Assembly: GCA_020635435.1 (NCBI GenBank)
Contig: JACJZU010000004.1
Coordinates: forward strand, 124,001 to 188,000
Source: Flavobacteriales bacterium
GTDB lineage: Bacteria > Bacteroidota > Bacteroidia > NS11-12g > UBA9320
Length of the DNA stretch: 64,000 nt
Direction of reading: 5' to 3'
In this document: positions 1 through 8,374 of the stretch, piece by piece
Numbering within the stretch: position 1 is the stretch's first letter
Layout of the letters: every line of letters starts with the position of its first letter
Translations under genes and position numbers: made by a program
Notes under the pieces: generated by a model
What the model saw: the letters and a program-made list of their open reading frames with translations, nothing else
Databases searched by the model: none
Told to the model about the DNA's origin: nothing

Positions 1-250
1 GTTTTCCCCATTCAGGGAAAGTGATGATACCACCATAGAACAACCTAATCTGATATGAATCTGTAGGGTACAAACGATCGGGTCCGTTATTTATAACACC
101 AACGCGAAATGTATATTCTTTTTGACTATAATAAACAGAGCCGGCTGGAGGAGATAGAATGATTGCTTCAGCATCCACAATGCGTTGGGCATATGAAGGG
201 AGCTCAATTAGAATAGTTGCCAGAATGATTAAAGTTCTGAGATGTCTCAT
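1..250 (-). CDS. Secreted protein, C-terminal part outside window (partial)
   Basis: Reading the minus strand from the ATG at 250, an open frame runs off the left edge of the window with no stop (83 codons visible). It begins MRHLRTLIILATI..., a signal peptide ending near SYAQ. The mature part (IILSPPAGSVYY...GVINNGPDRLYPTDSY) is clearly related to the start of the next gene upstream (ILEPTANSTFYS...VVYNQGPDIIKPTD). The two are tandem paralogues with a CARDB/beta-sandwich-like N-terminus. Its ATG overlaps the stop of the upstream gene by ATGA, so translation is probably coupled. Function unknown; a T9SS cargo role is inferred from the neighbour. Confidence 0.75.
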   Translation of the reverse strand, partial: MRHLRTLIILATILIELPSYAQRIVDAEAIILSPPAGSVYYSQKEYTFRVGVINNGPDRLYPTDSYQIRLFYGGIITFPEWGK

Positions 251-987
251 TGAATCATGATCTTGTGTCTTTCAATAACCCCTCCATATCTGATGTGCAC
301 GATTACGTATTGACCCAAACGACTAAAAACGCGTATGACTGTTTTATTTCCATCATGCGAGAATGAGAATTCAACTTTCCTGCCACTCAAGTCAAATATT
401 TCAATGTTGTCGCGATTTAATGCGGTCTCGGAATATACCATTGAATTACTGGTTGGATTGGGGAACAACGGATTCTCACCATTATGTATAGGGTTATTGA
501 CTGACACACCTTTCCAAATGTAATTGATAGAAACACCGGGCTTATTGTCTGACCATGTTTCCGATGTTTCCTGAAACAATGGACCATAATTTGTTCCTTT
601 TGGACCGTAGGCTATTACGGCGTTTCGAAAAGTGATTCTCAGGTTGTCAAAACTTTTTGCAGTGTCGATGTATATCATTTCCGAAATCAGAAACGAATCA
701 CCCGGTAATACTTCCCTTCCGATAGCAACTTTCTTCATAGGCTTCCTTTGAGAAAATTGCGTGTATAGATCGTACCTCAAGGTGTCGGTAGGCTTTATTA
801 TATCGGGTCCCTGGTTGTAAACAACTATTTGGATTCCGATAGAAGCTGGTGAATAAAATGTGGAATTTGCTGTCGGTTCTAGGATTTCAACCCTTAGATC
901 GGAAAACCTGTTCGGGCCGTTTGCCGAACAAACAGAATTTGATATTAACATTATCAGGAAAGAGCATGTCGCTAGGAATTTATTCAT
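247..987 (-). CDS. T9SS type A sorting domain-containing secreted protein
   Basis: A 246-residue protein. The ATG at 987 gives a good signal peptide (MNKFLATCSFLIMLISNSVCSA); an in-frame TTG at 996 is possible because the upstream gene stops at 993. Residues ~25-170 are a beta-rich domain of unknown function shared with the downstream paralogue. Residues ~175-246 look like a T9SS type A C-terminal sorting domain: a PNPTSN turn, the IEIFDLSGRKV strand and a final IERHKIMIQ strand. Known T9SS proteins of this kind are exported across the outer membrane and cleaved or anchored at the cell surface. The cargo function itself is not recognisable. Confidence 0.8.
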   Translation of the reverse strand: MNKFLATCSFLIMLISNSVCSANGPNRFSDLRVEILEPTANSTFYSPASIGIQIVVYNQGPDIIKPTDTLRYDLYTQFSQRKPMKKVAIGREVLPGDSFLISEMIYIDTAKSFDNLRITFRNAVIAYGPKGTNYGPLFQETSETWSDNKPGVSINYIWKGVSVNNPIHNGENPLFPNPTSNSMVYSETALNRDNIEIFDLSGRKVEFSFSHDGNKTVIRVFSRLGQYVIVHIRYGGVIERHKIMIQ

Positions 988-992
988 ACCGT

Positions 993-1904
993 TCAATTTT
1001 CAGGGGCGAGGTCTCTTACATCACATTCACAACACACTTCAACTGACGTCCACCAGGTCGTTGGTTCACACTCCGCAGGAGCATTTTCACAGGGTATTAT
1101 TGTACCACCTAGGTTGAGGGTAAGACATCCACATGGCACAGGAAGTGGCGCGTCGTATGGTGCATGAGCATTTAAGCAAGCATCGCAAGAGCCGATTGGA
1201 ATATTGAAAGTATATAAATCGCCGTATTCAACATCCACGCCCCAATCTTGAGGCCAACCGGGTGGCATCCAGCCTGGGGATTCCAACCTTGTGTTCGAAA
1301 AAATTCCACAAAACCCTTCGAGGTCATACTCAACTTCCATTATAAAATTATCAAATGTATTACATCCCGGATTTGTAATCGGGTCTCGAGAAACGGATAG
1401 AACTTCACTTGGATGCACAAAAACGATGATCAGGTCATTACTTCCTGCACTTATACTCCCTTGCTGAGCCACGTAGTAAGGTGTGATCCGATAAGTCGAA
1501 CTGAGATTTAGATCAAAGGAAAATGTAAGGTCATTCCATACCAGTGGTGTTTCCTCGTTGAGAACACTCTTCAAGAAATAAAATCCTGCCAACGAAATGA
1601 TCTCATCTTCGCTGAATCCAAGATTCAGGTAGTCTTGTTGGGTGAATGAAGAAAATGTTGATCCACTTTTCTTCTCAAATTCATAAAAAACAGGCCATTC
1701 CGGCTCAATAAGACCGGGCTGTATAAATTTGAAATAGGACCTACTCCCCATGTTTCTTAAGAACTTCTTGGTAGGAGTGTTATTTGGATCGGCATCATCC
1801 ATTTCAACCAATTGGAAACAACTCTGCAACCATGGTCCACCCTGATTTGGCCCTTGCGCCCATATATGTGTATGAACGCAAATTGTCAATGTTGTGAAAA
1901 ACAA
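993..1904 (-). CDS. Secreted protein of unknown function; 5' end probably in a phase-variable tract
   Basis: 303 codons from a TTG at 1904. The start is doubtful: the N-terminus (MFFTTLTICVHTHIWAQG) is a very short signal peptide and the start is not ATG. The frame stays open further upstream, and an ATG at 1962 (GGCTATGAAATTGCTCCTC) would join it exactly if the C11 tract at 1938-1948 had 10 residues; that product would be 322 residues with a longer, more normal leader. The mature protein has many Cys residues near the end (SCDACLNAH, CGCLTLNLGG, VCCECDVRD), suggesting disulfides or metal binding in an exported protein. No family recognised. It heads the cluster that includes the two related secreted proteins downstream. 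Confidence 0.6.
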   Translation of the reverse strand: MFFTTLTICVHTHIWAQGPNQGGPWLQSCFQLVEMDDADPNNTPTKKFLRNMGSRSYFKFIQPGLIEPEWPVFYEFEKKSGSTFSSFTQQDYLNLGFSEDEIISLAGFYFLKSVLNEETPLVWNDLTFSFDLNLSSTYRITPYYVAQQGSISAGSNDLIIVFVHPSEVLSVSRDPITNPGCNTFDNFIMEVEYDLEGFCGIFSNTRLESPGWMPPGWPQDWGVDVEYGDLYTFNIPIGSCDACLNAHAPYDAPLPVPCGCLTLNLGGTIIPCENAPAECEPTTWWTSVEVCCECDVRDLAPEN

Positions 1905-1926
1905 CCTAGCCCATATTCCTAACGGT

Positions 1927-1948
1927 TGTGTGTGTGTGGGGGGGGGGG
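1927..1948 (-). repeat. C11 homopolymer adjoining an (AC) dinucleotide run
   Basis: On the coding (minus) strand a run of 11 C is followed by five AC units, lying 24-36 bases upstream of the TTG start at 1904 and a few codons inside a possible longer frame starting at the ATG at 1962. Both repeat classes are known slipped-strand hot spots. A one-base loss in the C run puts the ATG at 1962 in frame with the downstream gene; the length shown here leaves it out of frame. Confidence 0.7.
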
Positions 1949-2134
1949 AGGAGCAATTTCATAGCCGAAATTTATCACGAGAGAATCTAAAAATGCGCAA
2001 TAGCCAGTCATTTTATAGCAATTTCAGTTAAGCAGTAAAATCGAATAGACATCAGGCATATGTCTTGTTTCCGATCTCTACACATGAAGTCGGAATCTGT
2101 TTGAGTTCCTGTTGTCAAGCAGTTTCAATTCGAA

Positions 2135-4534
2135 TTAGAACGTAATTCTGTAAAGCATGATCGGCAACAAACCCGTTTGATAAATTTCTGAGTATTCGTT
2201 CGTACGTGGATTATAAACTGTTCGGAACAGATTCTGATGATTGGTGAGGTTTTGAATATCCACGCCCCATTCCTGGGTAACTTTCTTGCTCTGAACTTTG
2301 AAGGCGATGCGCAGATCGAACCGGTAATACGGATCTCTTGTTTTGGAGAAGATCTGCGACCAATCCAGGATCTCTTCCTGTTTTTCCCGGCTCAGTTCCT
2401 CGTTGACCGGTGTGTAGCGCCGGCCGCCGTTGAGCATGTACCGAAGGTCGGCAGTGAAACTCTTTTGTTTGGCCTTTGTGTCCTTCTTCAACCAGAATTC
2501 CTTTCCAGCTAAAAGATTCAACGCATAGCGGTTGTCGAATGCCGTTGGATGTTCGTTGCCGTTGATGTCGGTGTAGAAAGCACGGTATAAACTGAGGGTA
2601 TTGAGGTAATAAAACCCTTTGTGTAGAAATCGCTCTGCGGTAAGTTCAATACCGTAGTTTCTTCCTGTTCCCGAATTCACCAGATTCTCGGTGAATTCAA
2701 TGCCAAAATCAGCGCCCTGATTCAGATAGGAGTAATAGGTTTCGGAGCCGGCATCCACAGGTACATCAAACAGATGCTGATAATAAGCTTCCACTTTAAC
2801 GCGACTGTGTTCCCCGGTCCGTTGGTTCACACCCAGAACGAAATGGTGACTTTTATATGGTTTCACATCTTGGTTTATCGATCGGCGGTTTCCGGCTTCA
2901 TCTTCCGGTTCAAAGAAGTAAATACGGAAAGCAGGGATCTGGCTGTGCAAACCATATCCGATATTGACGGAAGTTTCTTTCATGACCTTATAGACCAATC
3001 CAAAACGGGGTTCGACGCTGAACGAGTTGTTCAATGTGAAAAGCAGTGTATTCATACCTGTGTTCATGGACAAGCGTTCTGAAAATTTATGTTGCCATTG
3101 CCCAAAAACCTGCATGGAGTAGGTGCTTCCCCTGTAGTCGGTGAGGCGCACCCAACGGTTATAACTTCCACTGAAAGCGCTATCGGTGAGGTTGAAAAAG
3201 TGCCGGTATACCCGGGTTCCGGCTTTGATGGTATTTGCAGCATTCAATTTGTTCTGATAGTTTACCACAAAGGCATTTTTCCCATCGTATGAACGGTTCC
3301 GGTAACGCGGTCCCTGATCGATGGCGATTTCCTGATCGTTCATCACGAACGTATCGACCACAGTGCGGACCTGTCCGGCATCTGTTGCGAGCATCAATTT
3401 CAGGAACGAGTTCTTACTGAGCCTTTGAAAGCGCTGTATGGCCACAAATCCTGTAGCAGTTCCATAGGTGAGATCTTCTCCCTGATCGCTATATAGGTTT
3501 TCTGAATCTCCGCTGCTCTGAATGAAGGCGATATTGCTGTTTCCTCCAATACCGAACATCGACCAGGCACCTTTTTTATCCGGGAAATTCAGGTTGAACG
3601 TAAGATCGTAATAATCGGGAACAGCTGTTCCGGTGCCGAAATCCAATCCCATGATACTAAATGCCTTGAGCGTGGAATAGCGCGCATTTACGAGATAGGA
3701 GGATTGTTTCTTCTTGTTGATAGGTCCTTCGGCCATGGCCTCGAATCCCGCAAATCCGATCTGTCCGAGGAATTCATGTGTTTCATTGTTCCCTTTTCGG
3801 AGGCCGAGGTCAAAAACGGCGGCAACTCCGTTCCCATATTCCGCAGGGAAAGCACCGCTGATGAAGTCTGAATTCTCAAGAACGTTGTTGTTCAGCATAC
3901 TTACCGGACCACCGGTAGTTCCGGCCGAGGCAAAGTGGTTTGGATTCGGTATGTCCACGCCTTCCAATCGATAGAGCACCCCGGTTGGTGAATTTCCACG
4001 CACAACAATATCGTTACGGCTGTCGTCGGATCCTTGCACCCCCGCGAAGTTTTGGGCCATGCGGGCCACATCGCCTCTACTTCCGGCATATCGCTGACTC
4101 TCCTCTATGGAAAAGGTGCGGCCACTCACGGAGATCGATGAATTGATCGTGGAGGTTTTGTCCTTTCTCCCCACAACCACAGCTGTATTCATCTGAAGCA
4201 CTTTCTCCTCCAGGAGTACCTGAAGGGTAAGTTCGCGGGTTGAGGTAAGTTCAAGATTAGAGAGCAATGCCTCATTGTAACCAATGAACTCAACGAGTAG
4301 GGTGTGTCGTCCAATGGGTAGCCCATCAAAGCGGAAGGAACCGTTTTCATCGGTTATCGTGCCGATCTGCGGTTCCATAGATCGGACGAGGACACTCGCG
4401 CCCATGAGCGGCATTCGCGTGTCTTTATCGATCACCGTACCACGGATCGTCTGGGTGAGATTCTGGGACCGAGAGAGCAAAGCGGTCCCGAGCATGAGGC
4501 ATAACAGGACTATGATTCGATGGGGTTGTAACAT
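2135..4534 (-). CDS. TonB-dependent receptor with CarboxypepD_reg-like N-terminal domain
   Basis: 799 residues from the ATG at 4534; an earlier in-frame start would add only 11 residues before the signal peptide (MLQPHRIIVLLCLMLGTALLSRSQ). Residues ~30-115 form a carboxypeptidase regulatory-like domain (GTVIDKDTRMPLMGASV...). A plug follows at ~120-250 (VARMAQNFAGVQGSDDSRND, VVRGNSP, GVDIPNPNHF), then a 22-strand-type barrel ending in an aromatic strand (LLPIMLYRITF). It acts in the outer membrane as an energised importer; the substrate cannot be told. No SusD-like partner is adjacent, so glycan import is less likely. The gene sits directly downstream of a Crp/Fnr regulator gene, with an FNR-type box in its promoter. 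Confidence 0.9.
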   Translation of the reverse strand: MLQPHRIIVLLCLMLGTALLSRSQNLTQTIRGTVIDKDTRMPLMGASVLVRSMEPQIGTITDENGSFRFDGLPIGRHTLLVEFIGYNEALLSNLELTSTRELTLQVLLEEKVLQMNTAVVVGRKDKTSTINSSISVSGRTFSIEESQRYAGSRGDVARMAQNFAGVQGSDDSRNDIVVRGNSPTGVLYRLEGVDIPNPNHFASAGTTGGPVSMLNNNVLENSDFISGAFPAEYGNGVAAVFDLGLRKGNNETHEFLGQIGFAGFEAMAEGPINKKKQSSYLVNARYSTLKAFSIMGLDFGTGTAVPDYYDLTFNLNFPDKKGAWSMFGIGGNSNIAFIQSSGDSENLYSDQGEDLTYGTATGFVAIQRFQRLSKNSFLKLMLATDAGQVRTVVDTFVMNDQEIAIDQGPRYRNRSYDGKNAFVVNYQNKLNAANTIKAGTRVYRHFFNLTDSAFSGSYNRWVRLTDYRGSTYSMQVFGQWQHKFSERLSMNTGMNTLLFTLNNSFSVEPRFGLVYKVMKETSVNIGYGLHSQIPAFRIYFFEPEDEAGNRRSINQDVKPYKSHHFVLGVNQRTGEHSRVKVEAYYQHLFDVPVDAGSETYYSYLNQGADFGIEFTENLVNSGTGRNYGIELTAERFLHKGFYYLNTLSLYRAFYTDINGNEHPTAFDNRYALNLLAGKEFWLKKDTKAKQKSFTADLRYMLNGGRRYTPVNEELSREKQEEILDWSQIFSKTRDPYYRFDLRIAFKVQSKKVTQEWGVDIQNLTNHQNLFRTVYNPRTNEYSEIYQTGLLPIMLYRITF

Positions 4535-4578
4535 GATCTGATTCCTTAGTGTGATTTCTATGAGCAACTATGATGTTG

Positions 4579-4622
4579 CAAAGGAAGATCGCTTTTTCTG
4601 CCCGGAACTTGATCCAGATCAA
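4579..4622 (-). promoter_or_regulatory. Putative promoter with FNR-type operator upstream of the TonB receptor
   Basis: A perfect FNR-type palindrome, TTGATCCAGATCAA, occupies 4609-4622. On the minus strand a 7-of-8 match to the Bacteroidota -7 element (TTCCTTTG for TAnnTTTG) lies at 4586-4579. The operator centre is ~33 bases upstream of the -7 centre, about position -40, which is the classical class II activator position of FNR/CRP. The neighbouring regulator has an E-x-x-S-R recognition helix of the type that reads TTGAT half sites. Confidence 0.55.
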
Positions 4623-4681
4623 CAAATCAGATTCTTTGTCTTGCCCGATCTGCTATTCTGTTTGAGTGGAAATGAAGCGTT

Positions 4682-5326
4682 TCAACCGGTCTGTTCAGCG
4701 GATCGGCGTTTCATTCTGCTGAAGTTCTCGGGTGTCATCCCCAGATATTCCGCCAGGAGTTTCTGCGGTATCTGCAGGAACAGTCCCGGTTGCTCCTCCA
4801 TCAGTTTTTCATAACGCTCAAAGGCGGAGAGGGTGAGCAGTTCAATTTCCCGGTTTTCCTTCAGAACATAGAGTTGTTCAGCGAAAAATCGACCGATATG
4901 CTCACCATTATGCGAGATCCGGTACAATTCGTTGAGTTCGGAGTCTCTCATGCGAACAATGATAACCGGGGTTAATGCCTGAACATAGATGCGGGATGCC
5001 GTTCCTGTAACAAAGGAGGCATACGAACCCACAAATTCACCCGGGAAATGGAAGCCAAGTGTGAATTCCTTCCCGTCTTTGATAACATAGTCCCGACAAA
5101 TGCCATTGAAAAGAAAACTGAGGTAATTGTCCACCTGACCTTCGCGGATGAGGTGTTCCTTTTTTTGAAAGCTCACCTCCTTTAAAAGGGATCGGAACAT
5201 CAGCCATTCATCTTCTTCGAGTGGTCCTGCAGCCGCCATGGCCTCTCGAACGGCCACGAGTTCAAGATCTGAAATGGATTTGCGTTTTTGCATGCGCGAT
5301 GCACCAAGATAGCTCTTTCGGTCCAT
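4682..5326 (-). CDS. Crp/Fnr family transcriptional regulator
   Basis: 214 residues. Residues ~35-140 form a cyclic-nucleotide-binding-like beta roll (FQKKEHLIREGQVDNYLSFLFNGICRDY, FHFPGEFVGSY). A long dimerisation helix follows, then a C-terminal winged helix (QIPQKLLAEYLGMTPENFSRMKRR). The recognition helix contains E-x-x-S-R, as in FNR. Only one Cys is present, so it cannot hold an FNR-like 4Fe-4S cluster, and the ligand is unknown. An alternative start at MQKRKS (5293) would remove 11 residues. The gene lies ~150 bp upstream of the TonB receptor on the same strand; an FNR-type palindrome between the two suggests it controls the receptor. Confidence 0.88.
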   Translation of the reverse strand: MDRKSYLGASRMQKRKSISDLELVAVREAMAAAGPLEEDEWLMFRSLLKEVSFQKKEHLIREGQVDNYLSFLFNGICRDYVIKDGKEFTLGFHFPGEFVGSYASFVTGTASRIYVQALTPVIIVRMRDSELNELYRISHNGEHIGRFFAEQLYVLKENREIELLTLSAFERYEKLMEEQPGLFLQIPQKLLAEYLGMTPENFSRMKRRSAEQTG

Positions 5327-5461
5327 TATGTGAAACTCAGCCTCTTTTTTTTACAGCTTTCTACAAATACTGTATTGCGAAAGTCGTCCGGACACAACAA
5401 ATTCGCATGAGTTTGAGAGGGAAATTAAGCGTAGGTCACTATTCCCAATTAGACTGCATTT

Positions 5462-5538
5462 CGGGGTGTAGCGCAGCCCGGTAGCGCGCGTCGTTCGGGA
5501 CGACGAGGTCGCTGGTTCGAGTCCAGTCACCCCGACCA
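5462..5538 (+). tRNA. tRNA-Pro (anticodon CGG)
   Basis: A 77-nt cloverleaf with acceptor stem CGGGGTG/CACCCCG, a D arm, anticodon stem CGTCG/CGACG around the loop TTCGGGA (anticodon CGG), a T arm with GGTTCGAGTCC, discriminator A and an encoded CCA. It reads codon CCG. Repeat copies begin about 40 bases downstream. Confidence 0.95.
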
Positions 5539-5579
5539 TTGTGTTTATACCGCAGTGTTAGTTGTTGGAAGCGTTCTAA

Positions 5580-5967
5580 TCCTTCCATTATCTGGGTTGA
5601 TCTGTGCGATCTGTGGTGAAATAGCGACGTAAATTCTTTGCACCACAGATTACACAGACTTGCACAGATTTTTCACAGATTACTTTATCCTTCGTGATCT
5701 TTATGTATCGGTATGATCCGTGAAGCAAGATCCGCGGTAAAATCACGGCCTCTCATCCTTCGCTTAGGGCTTGCGCAGCCCTATAACCCGCGCCTACTTT
5801 TTTGGCTCAAAAAGTAGGCAAAAGCGCTTCGGGAATTTAAAGCGCACGACCCACAACGCGCACAGCCACAAATTCCCGGGCTTAAATAAGGGTCGTTTCG
5901 TTCTCAAAGCTTCAAAAAATTCCTTCCATTATCTGTGCAAATCTGTGTTAATCTGTGGTTAAAAAAA
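5580..5967 (+). repeat. Palindromic dispersed repeat, copy A (full length)
   Basis: Non-coding unit of ~390 bp. From left to right: (1) a long dyad of ATCTGTG/CACAGAT motifs (5600-5690) around GTGAAATAGCGACGTAAATT; (2) hairpin TAGGGCT-TGCGC-AGCCCTA (5765-5783); (3) a perfect 11-bp hairpin GCCTACTTTTT-TGGCTC-AAAAAGTAGGC (5792-5819); (4) a larger hairpin with GGGAATTT/AAATTCCC arms (5831-5878); (5) a closing TCCTTCCATTATCTGTG plus spaced ATCTGTG motifs. Near-identical copies lie at 6008-6226 (same strand), 18715-19115 and 19080-19465 (opposite strand). Short open frames inside are by-products of the repeat. It resembles REP/MITE-type elements; no RAYT-type transposase is in the window. Confidence 0.85.
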
Positions 5968-6007
5968 TCTGTGTGATCTATATTAAAAGATTCGTCGCTC
6001 AGTCACG

Positions 6008-6226
6008 GATCCTTATCCTTCGCTTAGGGCTTGCGCATCCCTATAACCCGCGCCTACTTTTTTGGCTCAAAAAGTAGGCAAAAGCGCTTCGGGAATTTAA
6101 AGCGCACGACTCACAACGCGCACAGCCACAAATTCCCGGGCGTAAATGAGGATCTTCTCTTTCTCTAAGCCTCAAAAAATCCTTCCATTATCTGTGTAAA
6201 TCTGTGTTATCTGTGGTTAAAAAAAA
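6008..6226 (+). repeat. Palindromic dispersed repeat, copy B (lacks left dyad)
   Basis: Begins at ATCCTTCGC-like sequence and follows copy A closely through the GCCTACTTTTT hairpin (6052-6079), the GGGAATTT/AAATTCCC arms and the terminal ATCTGTG motifs. The left ATCTGTG/CACAGAT dyad of copy A is absent. The small hairpin is damaged: one arm reads ATCCC instead of AGCCC. The remaining bases up to the tRNA-Leu (6227-6322) show no gene. Confidence 0.85.
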
Positions 6227-6322
6227 ACATCGGATACCCGCTAAGCAATTCGTCTCAAGAGATCCACGAAAAAAGATGTTAGGTAAAGTTAGGTGAAAGG
6301 AAAAAAAGTGGGGGAGAAAATG

Positions 6323-6404
6323 TGCCGCAGGGGGGAGTCGAACCCCCACACCCGAAGATACACGCCCCTGAAACGTGCGCGTCTACCAGTTCCGCCACTG
6401 CGGC
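6323..6404 (-). tRNA. tRNA-Leu (anticodon CAG)
   Basis: An 82-nt class II tRNA on the minus strand with acceptor stem GCCGCAG/CTGCGGC. The anticodon stem CACGT/GCGTG surrounds the loop TTCAGGG (anticodon CAG). A long variable arm is typical of Leu, the T arm contains GGTTCGACTCC, and the discriminator is A. CCA is not encoded, unlike in the tRNA-Pro nearby. It reads codon CTG. Confidence 0.95.
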
Positions 6405-6497
6405 AATTTTCGAAAGCGATGCAAATCTAATACAAAGCACTCATATGAGGCTTCAGTGGGTGAATTAATTAACTGCGATCACCCGATCAGGAAAGAG

Positions 6498-7481
6498 CTA
6501 GTGCCTGTCCAGTATATCCTCAATCACCCGCTCGGTGTGTTTTGGATATGCCATTGGCTCAGGAGCGGCCCGTTCCAACCATGCCCGGACCTTTGCATGA
6601 TTCGAAGGATGGAGATCATAGATGATCTCAACCCCAAGATCCTCGAGCGCCTTGGCATTACATTTTTGTTCGTATTGTCCGCGCATAGGTATGGCCATAA
6701 CCTTCTTGCCCAGGAAAAGAGCCTCTGCCGGTGTTTCAAATCCCGCCCCACACAAAACCCCGGAACACGACGCCATCCGCTCCACGAACAGGTCATCGGA
6801 GATCGGATGTACCTCCATATTGCCTATTTTGTAGACAGATCGGGTCTTCTTTGAAAAAACGCACCAATTCACCGAGGAGAAATTTGAGAGGAAACGGATT
6901 ATTCGTTCATCGGTAAACGCCGGCAGATATACCACATAATGACCTTTATCGGACACCTTTTGATCCCTGACTTTGTCGCGAATAACCGGCGTATAGATCC
7001 CATTATCGTAGGATTTGAAATGAAATCCATACCGAAAATGGGAGGGTGCATAATGCTCCAGAACGAAACGTCCCAATAAACTACAAGTTCCCGGCTTAGG
7101 TGCTAATGGATGTAAAACCGCCGACTGATGACTCAGCGAAACGCAGGGGATCATTTTACTACGGGCAGCCCAGGCACTCACGGGTTCAAAGTCATTGATG
7201 ATCAGATCGTATTTTTCAACCGGAAACTCGCGGATATCGGATAAAAGCCGGGACGAGTCCATCTTTTTGAAAGTATCGATGTAATCGATCCCTCCCGACC
7301 GGCCAAATGTAAAACTGAGTCCACGAAGGGCATAATCAATTGGAAAAGGCAGTTTCAGATCCGACTGCGTTCCGCTGATGAGCACATCAACCCGGGCCTT
7401 GCGTTTTAGCACAGGAATGATCTCGGCTGCACGGGTACTATGGCCGTTACCGGTGCCCTGGAATGCGTAAAGCACTTTCAT
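6498..7481 (-). CDS. Glycosyltransferase family protein (MurG/GT28-like fold)
   Basis: 327 residues, beginning MKVLYAFQGTGNGHSTRAAEIIPVLK with the glycine-rich GxGHxxR loop of GT-B nucleotide-sugar transferases. A C-terminal donor-binding segment (SCSGVLCGAGFETPAEALFLGKKVMAIPMRGQYEQKCNA) resembles MurG/UGT-type enzymes, where G-G-x-x-x-x-E binds the nucleotide sugar and a Q-E-x-N-A element follows. Its ATG overlaps the stop of the phosphatase gene upstream by 4 bases, so the two are co-translated. The pairing suggests envelope lipid or polysaccharide work; the acceptor is unknown. No transmembrane segment is evident, so it probably works at the inner face of the membrane. Confidence 0.85.
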   Translation of the reverse strand: MKVLYAFQGTGNGHSTRAAEIIPVLKRKARVDVLISGTQSDLKLPFPIDYALRGLSFTFGRSGGIDYIDTFKKMDSSRLLSDIREFPVEKYDLIINDFEPVSAWAARSKMIPCVSLSHQSAVLHPLAPKPGTCSLLGRFVLEHYAPSHFRYGFHFKSYDNGIYTPVIRDKVRDQKVSDKGHYVVYLPAFTDERIIRFLSNFSSVNWCVFSKKTRSVYKIGNMEVHPISDDLFVERMASCSGVLCGAGFETPAEALFLGKKVMAIPMRGQYEQKCNAKALEDLGVEIIYDLHPSNHAKVRAWLERAAPEPMAYPKHTERVIEDILDRH

Positions 7482-8374
7482 AATGAACTTTTCAGAGGTT
7501 CTCTCTGCATTTCACTGAATTCAGCTAACAGAGCGTTGAGGAGGTCCTTATTCCGAAATTCCATCTTGGACAATTCGGGATCTGAAAGGTTTGCGCTGTC
7601 CATTTCGCGTTTTGCGATCGGGTCTTTGAAGTACTCGTATATCGACCAATTTCCATCAGCATATTCCAAAGCCGTAAGATTTTCGACCCAATCACCTGAA
7701 TTGAGATAGCGCACGGAATTTCCTTCATCCCCACGAACTACGCGATCGCAGGGTTGGTGTATATGCCCGCAGATCACATAGTCGTACCTGTTCGAAAGGG
7801 CGATTGAAATAGCTGTTTCCTCAAAGTCGCTGATATGTTTGATCGCGCTTTTGACACTGTTTTTCACCCTTTTTGAAAGTGAGATCCTGCCTCGTCCCAG
7901 TTTTACGCTCACCCAATTCACGAATGTGTTGAGCAGTATCAGGGCATCGTATCCATGGCCTCCCAGTTTTGCAAGCCACTTGGAATGTTTCATGGTAACA
8001 TCGAAAACATCTCCGTGGAAGATCCATGCTTTCTGACCATCGAGTTCCAGCAGGAGCTTATTGGTTATTTCCAGGGTTCCGATCCGGAAGCCTTCAAACT
8101 TGCGCAGCATTTCATCGTGATTGCCCGTTACATAGTACACCTTGGTATCCCGTGCTAACAGGGAAGTGATGTATTTGAGGATCTTCATGTGTGATCCGGG
8201 AAAGTATCGCTTGCTGAACTGCCAGATATCGATAATATCCCCATTCAGGACAAGGACTTTGGGCTCCACGGTTTTGAGGTAATTCAATAGCTCCGTAGCC
8301 CGGCATCCGTAAGTGCCCAGGTGAATGTCGGAAAGTACGAGAACGTCCAGTGGTCGTCGTTTATGAATGTGCAT
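7478..8374 (-). CDS. UDP-2,3-diacylglucosamine diphosphatase-like metallophosphatase (LpxH family)
   Basis: 298 residues with all calcineurin-like phosphatase motifs in order: LSDIHLG (residues ~14-20), NGDIID (~44-49), TGNHDEM (~82-88), FHGDVFD (~119-125) and GHIHQP (~196-201). Sequence style and length fit the long LpxH-like family of Bacteroidota, which hydrolyses UDP-2,3-diacylglucosamine in lipid A synthesis; other phosphoesterase substrates remain possible. It is coupled by an ATGA overlap to the downstream glycosyltransferase. No promoter element was identified upstream on this strand. Confidence 0.85.
   Translation of the reverse strand: MHIHKRRPLDVLVLSDIHLGTYGCRATELLNYLKTVEPKVLVLNGDIIDIWQFSKRYFPGSHMKILKYITSLLARDTKVYYVTGNHDEMLRKFEGFRIGTLEITNKLLLELDGQKAWIFHGDVFDVTMKHSKWLAKLGGHGYDALILLNTFVNWVSVKLGRGRISLSKRVKNSVKSAIKHISDFEETAISIALSNRYDYVICGHIHQPCDRVVRGDEGNSVRYLNSGDWVENLTALEYADGNWSIYEYFKDPIAKREMDSANLSDPELSKMEFRNKDLLNALLAEFSEMQREPLKSSL

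Noticed and set aside
5771..5962. Open frame of 63 codons inside repeat copy A (and equivalents in the other copies)
   Set aside because: The frame follows the palindromic repeat exactly and occurs in all copies with changing ends, so it is a by-product of the element and not a gene.
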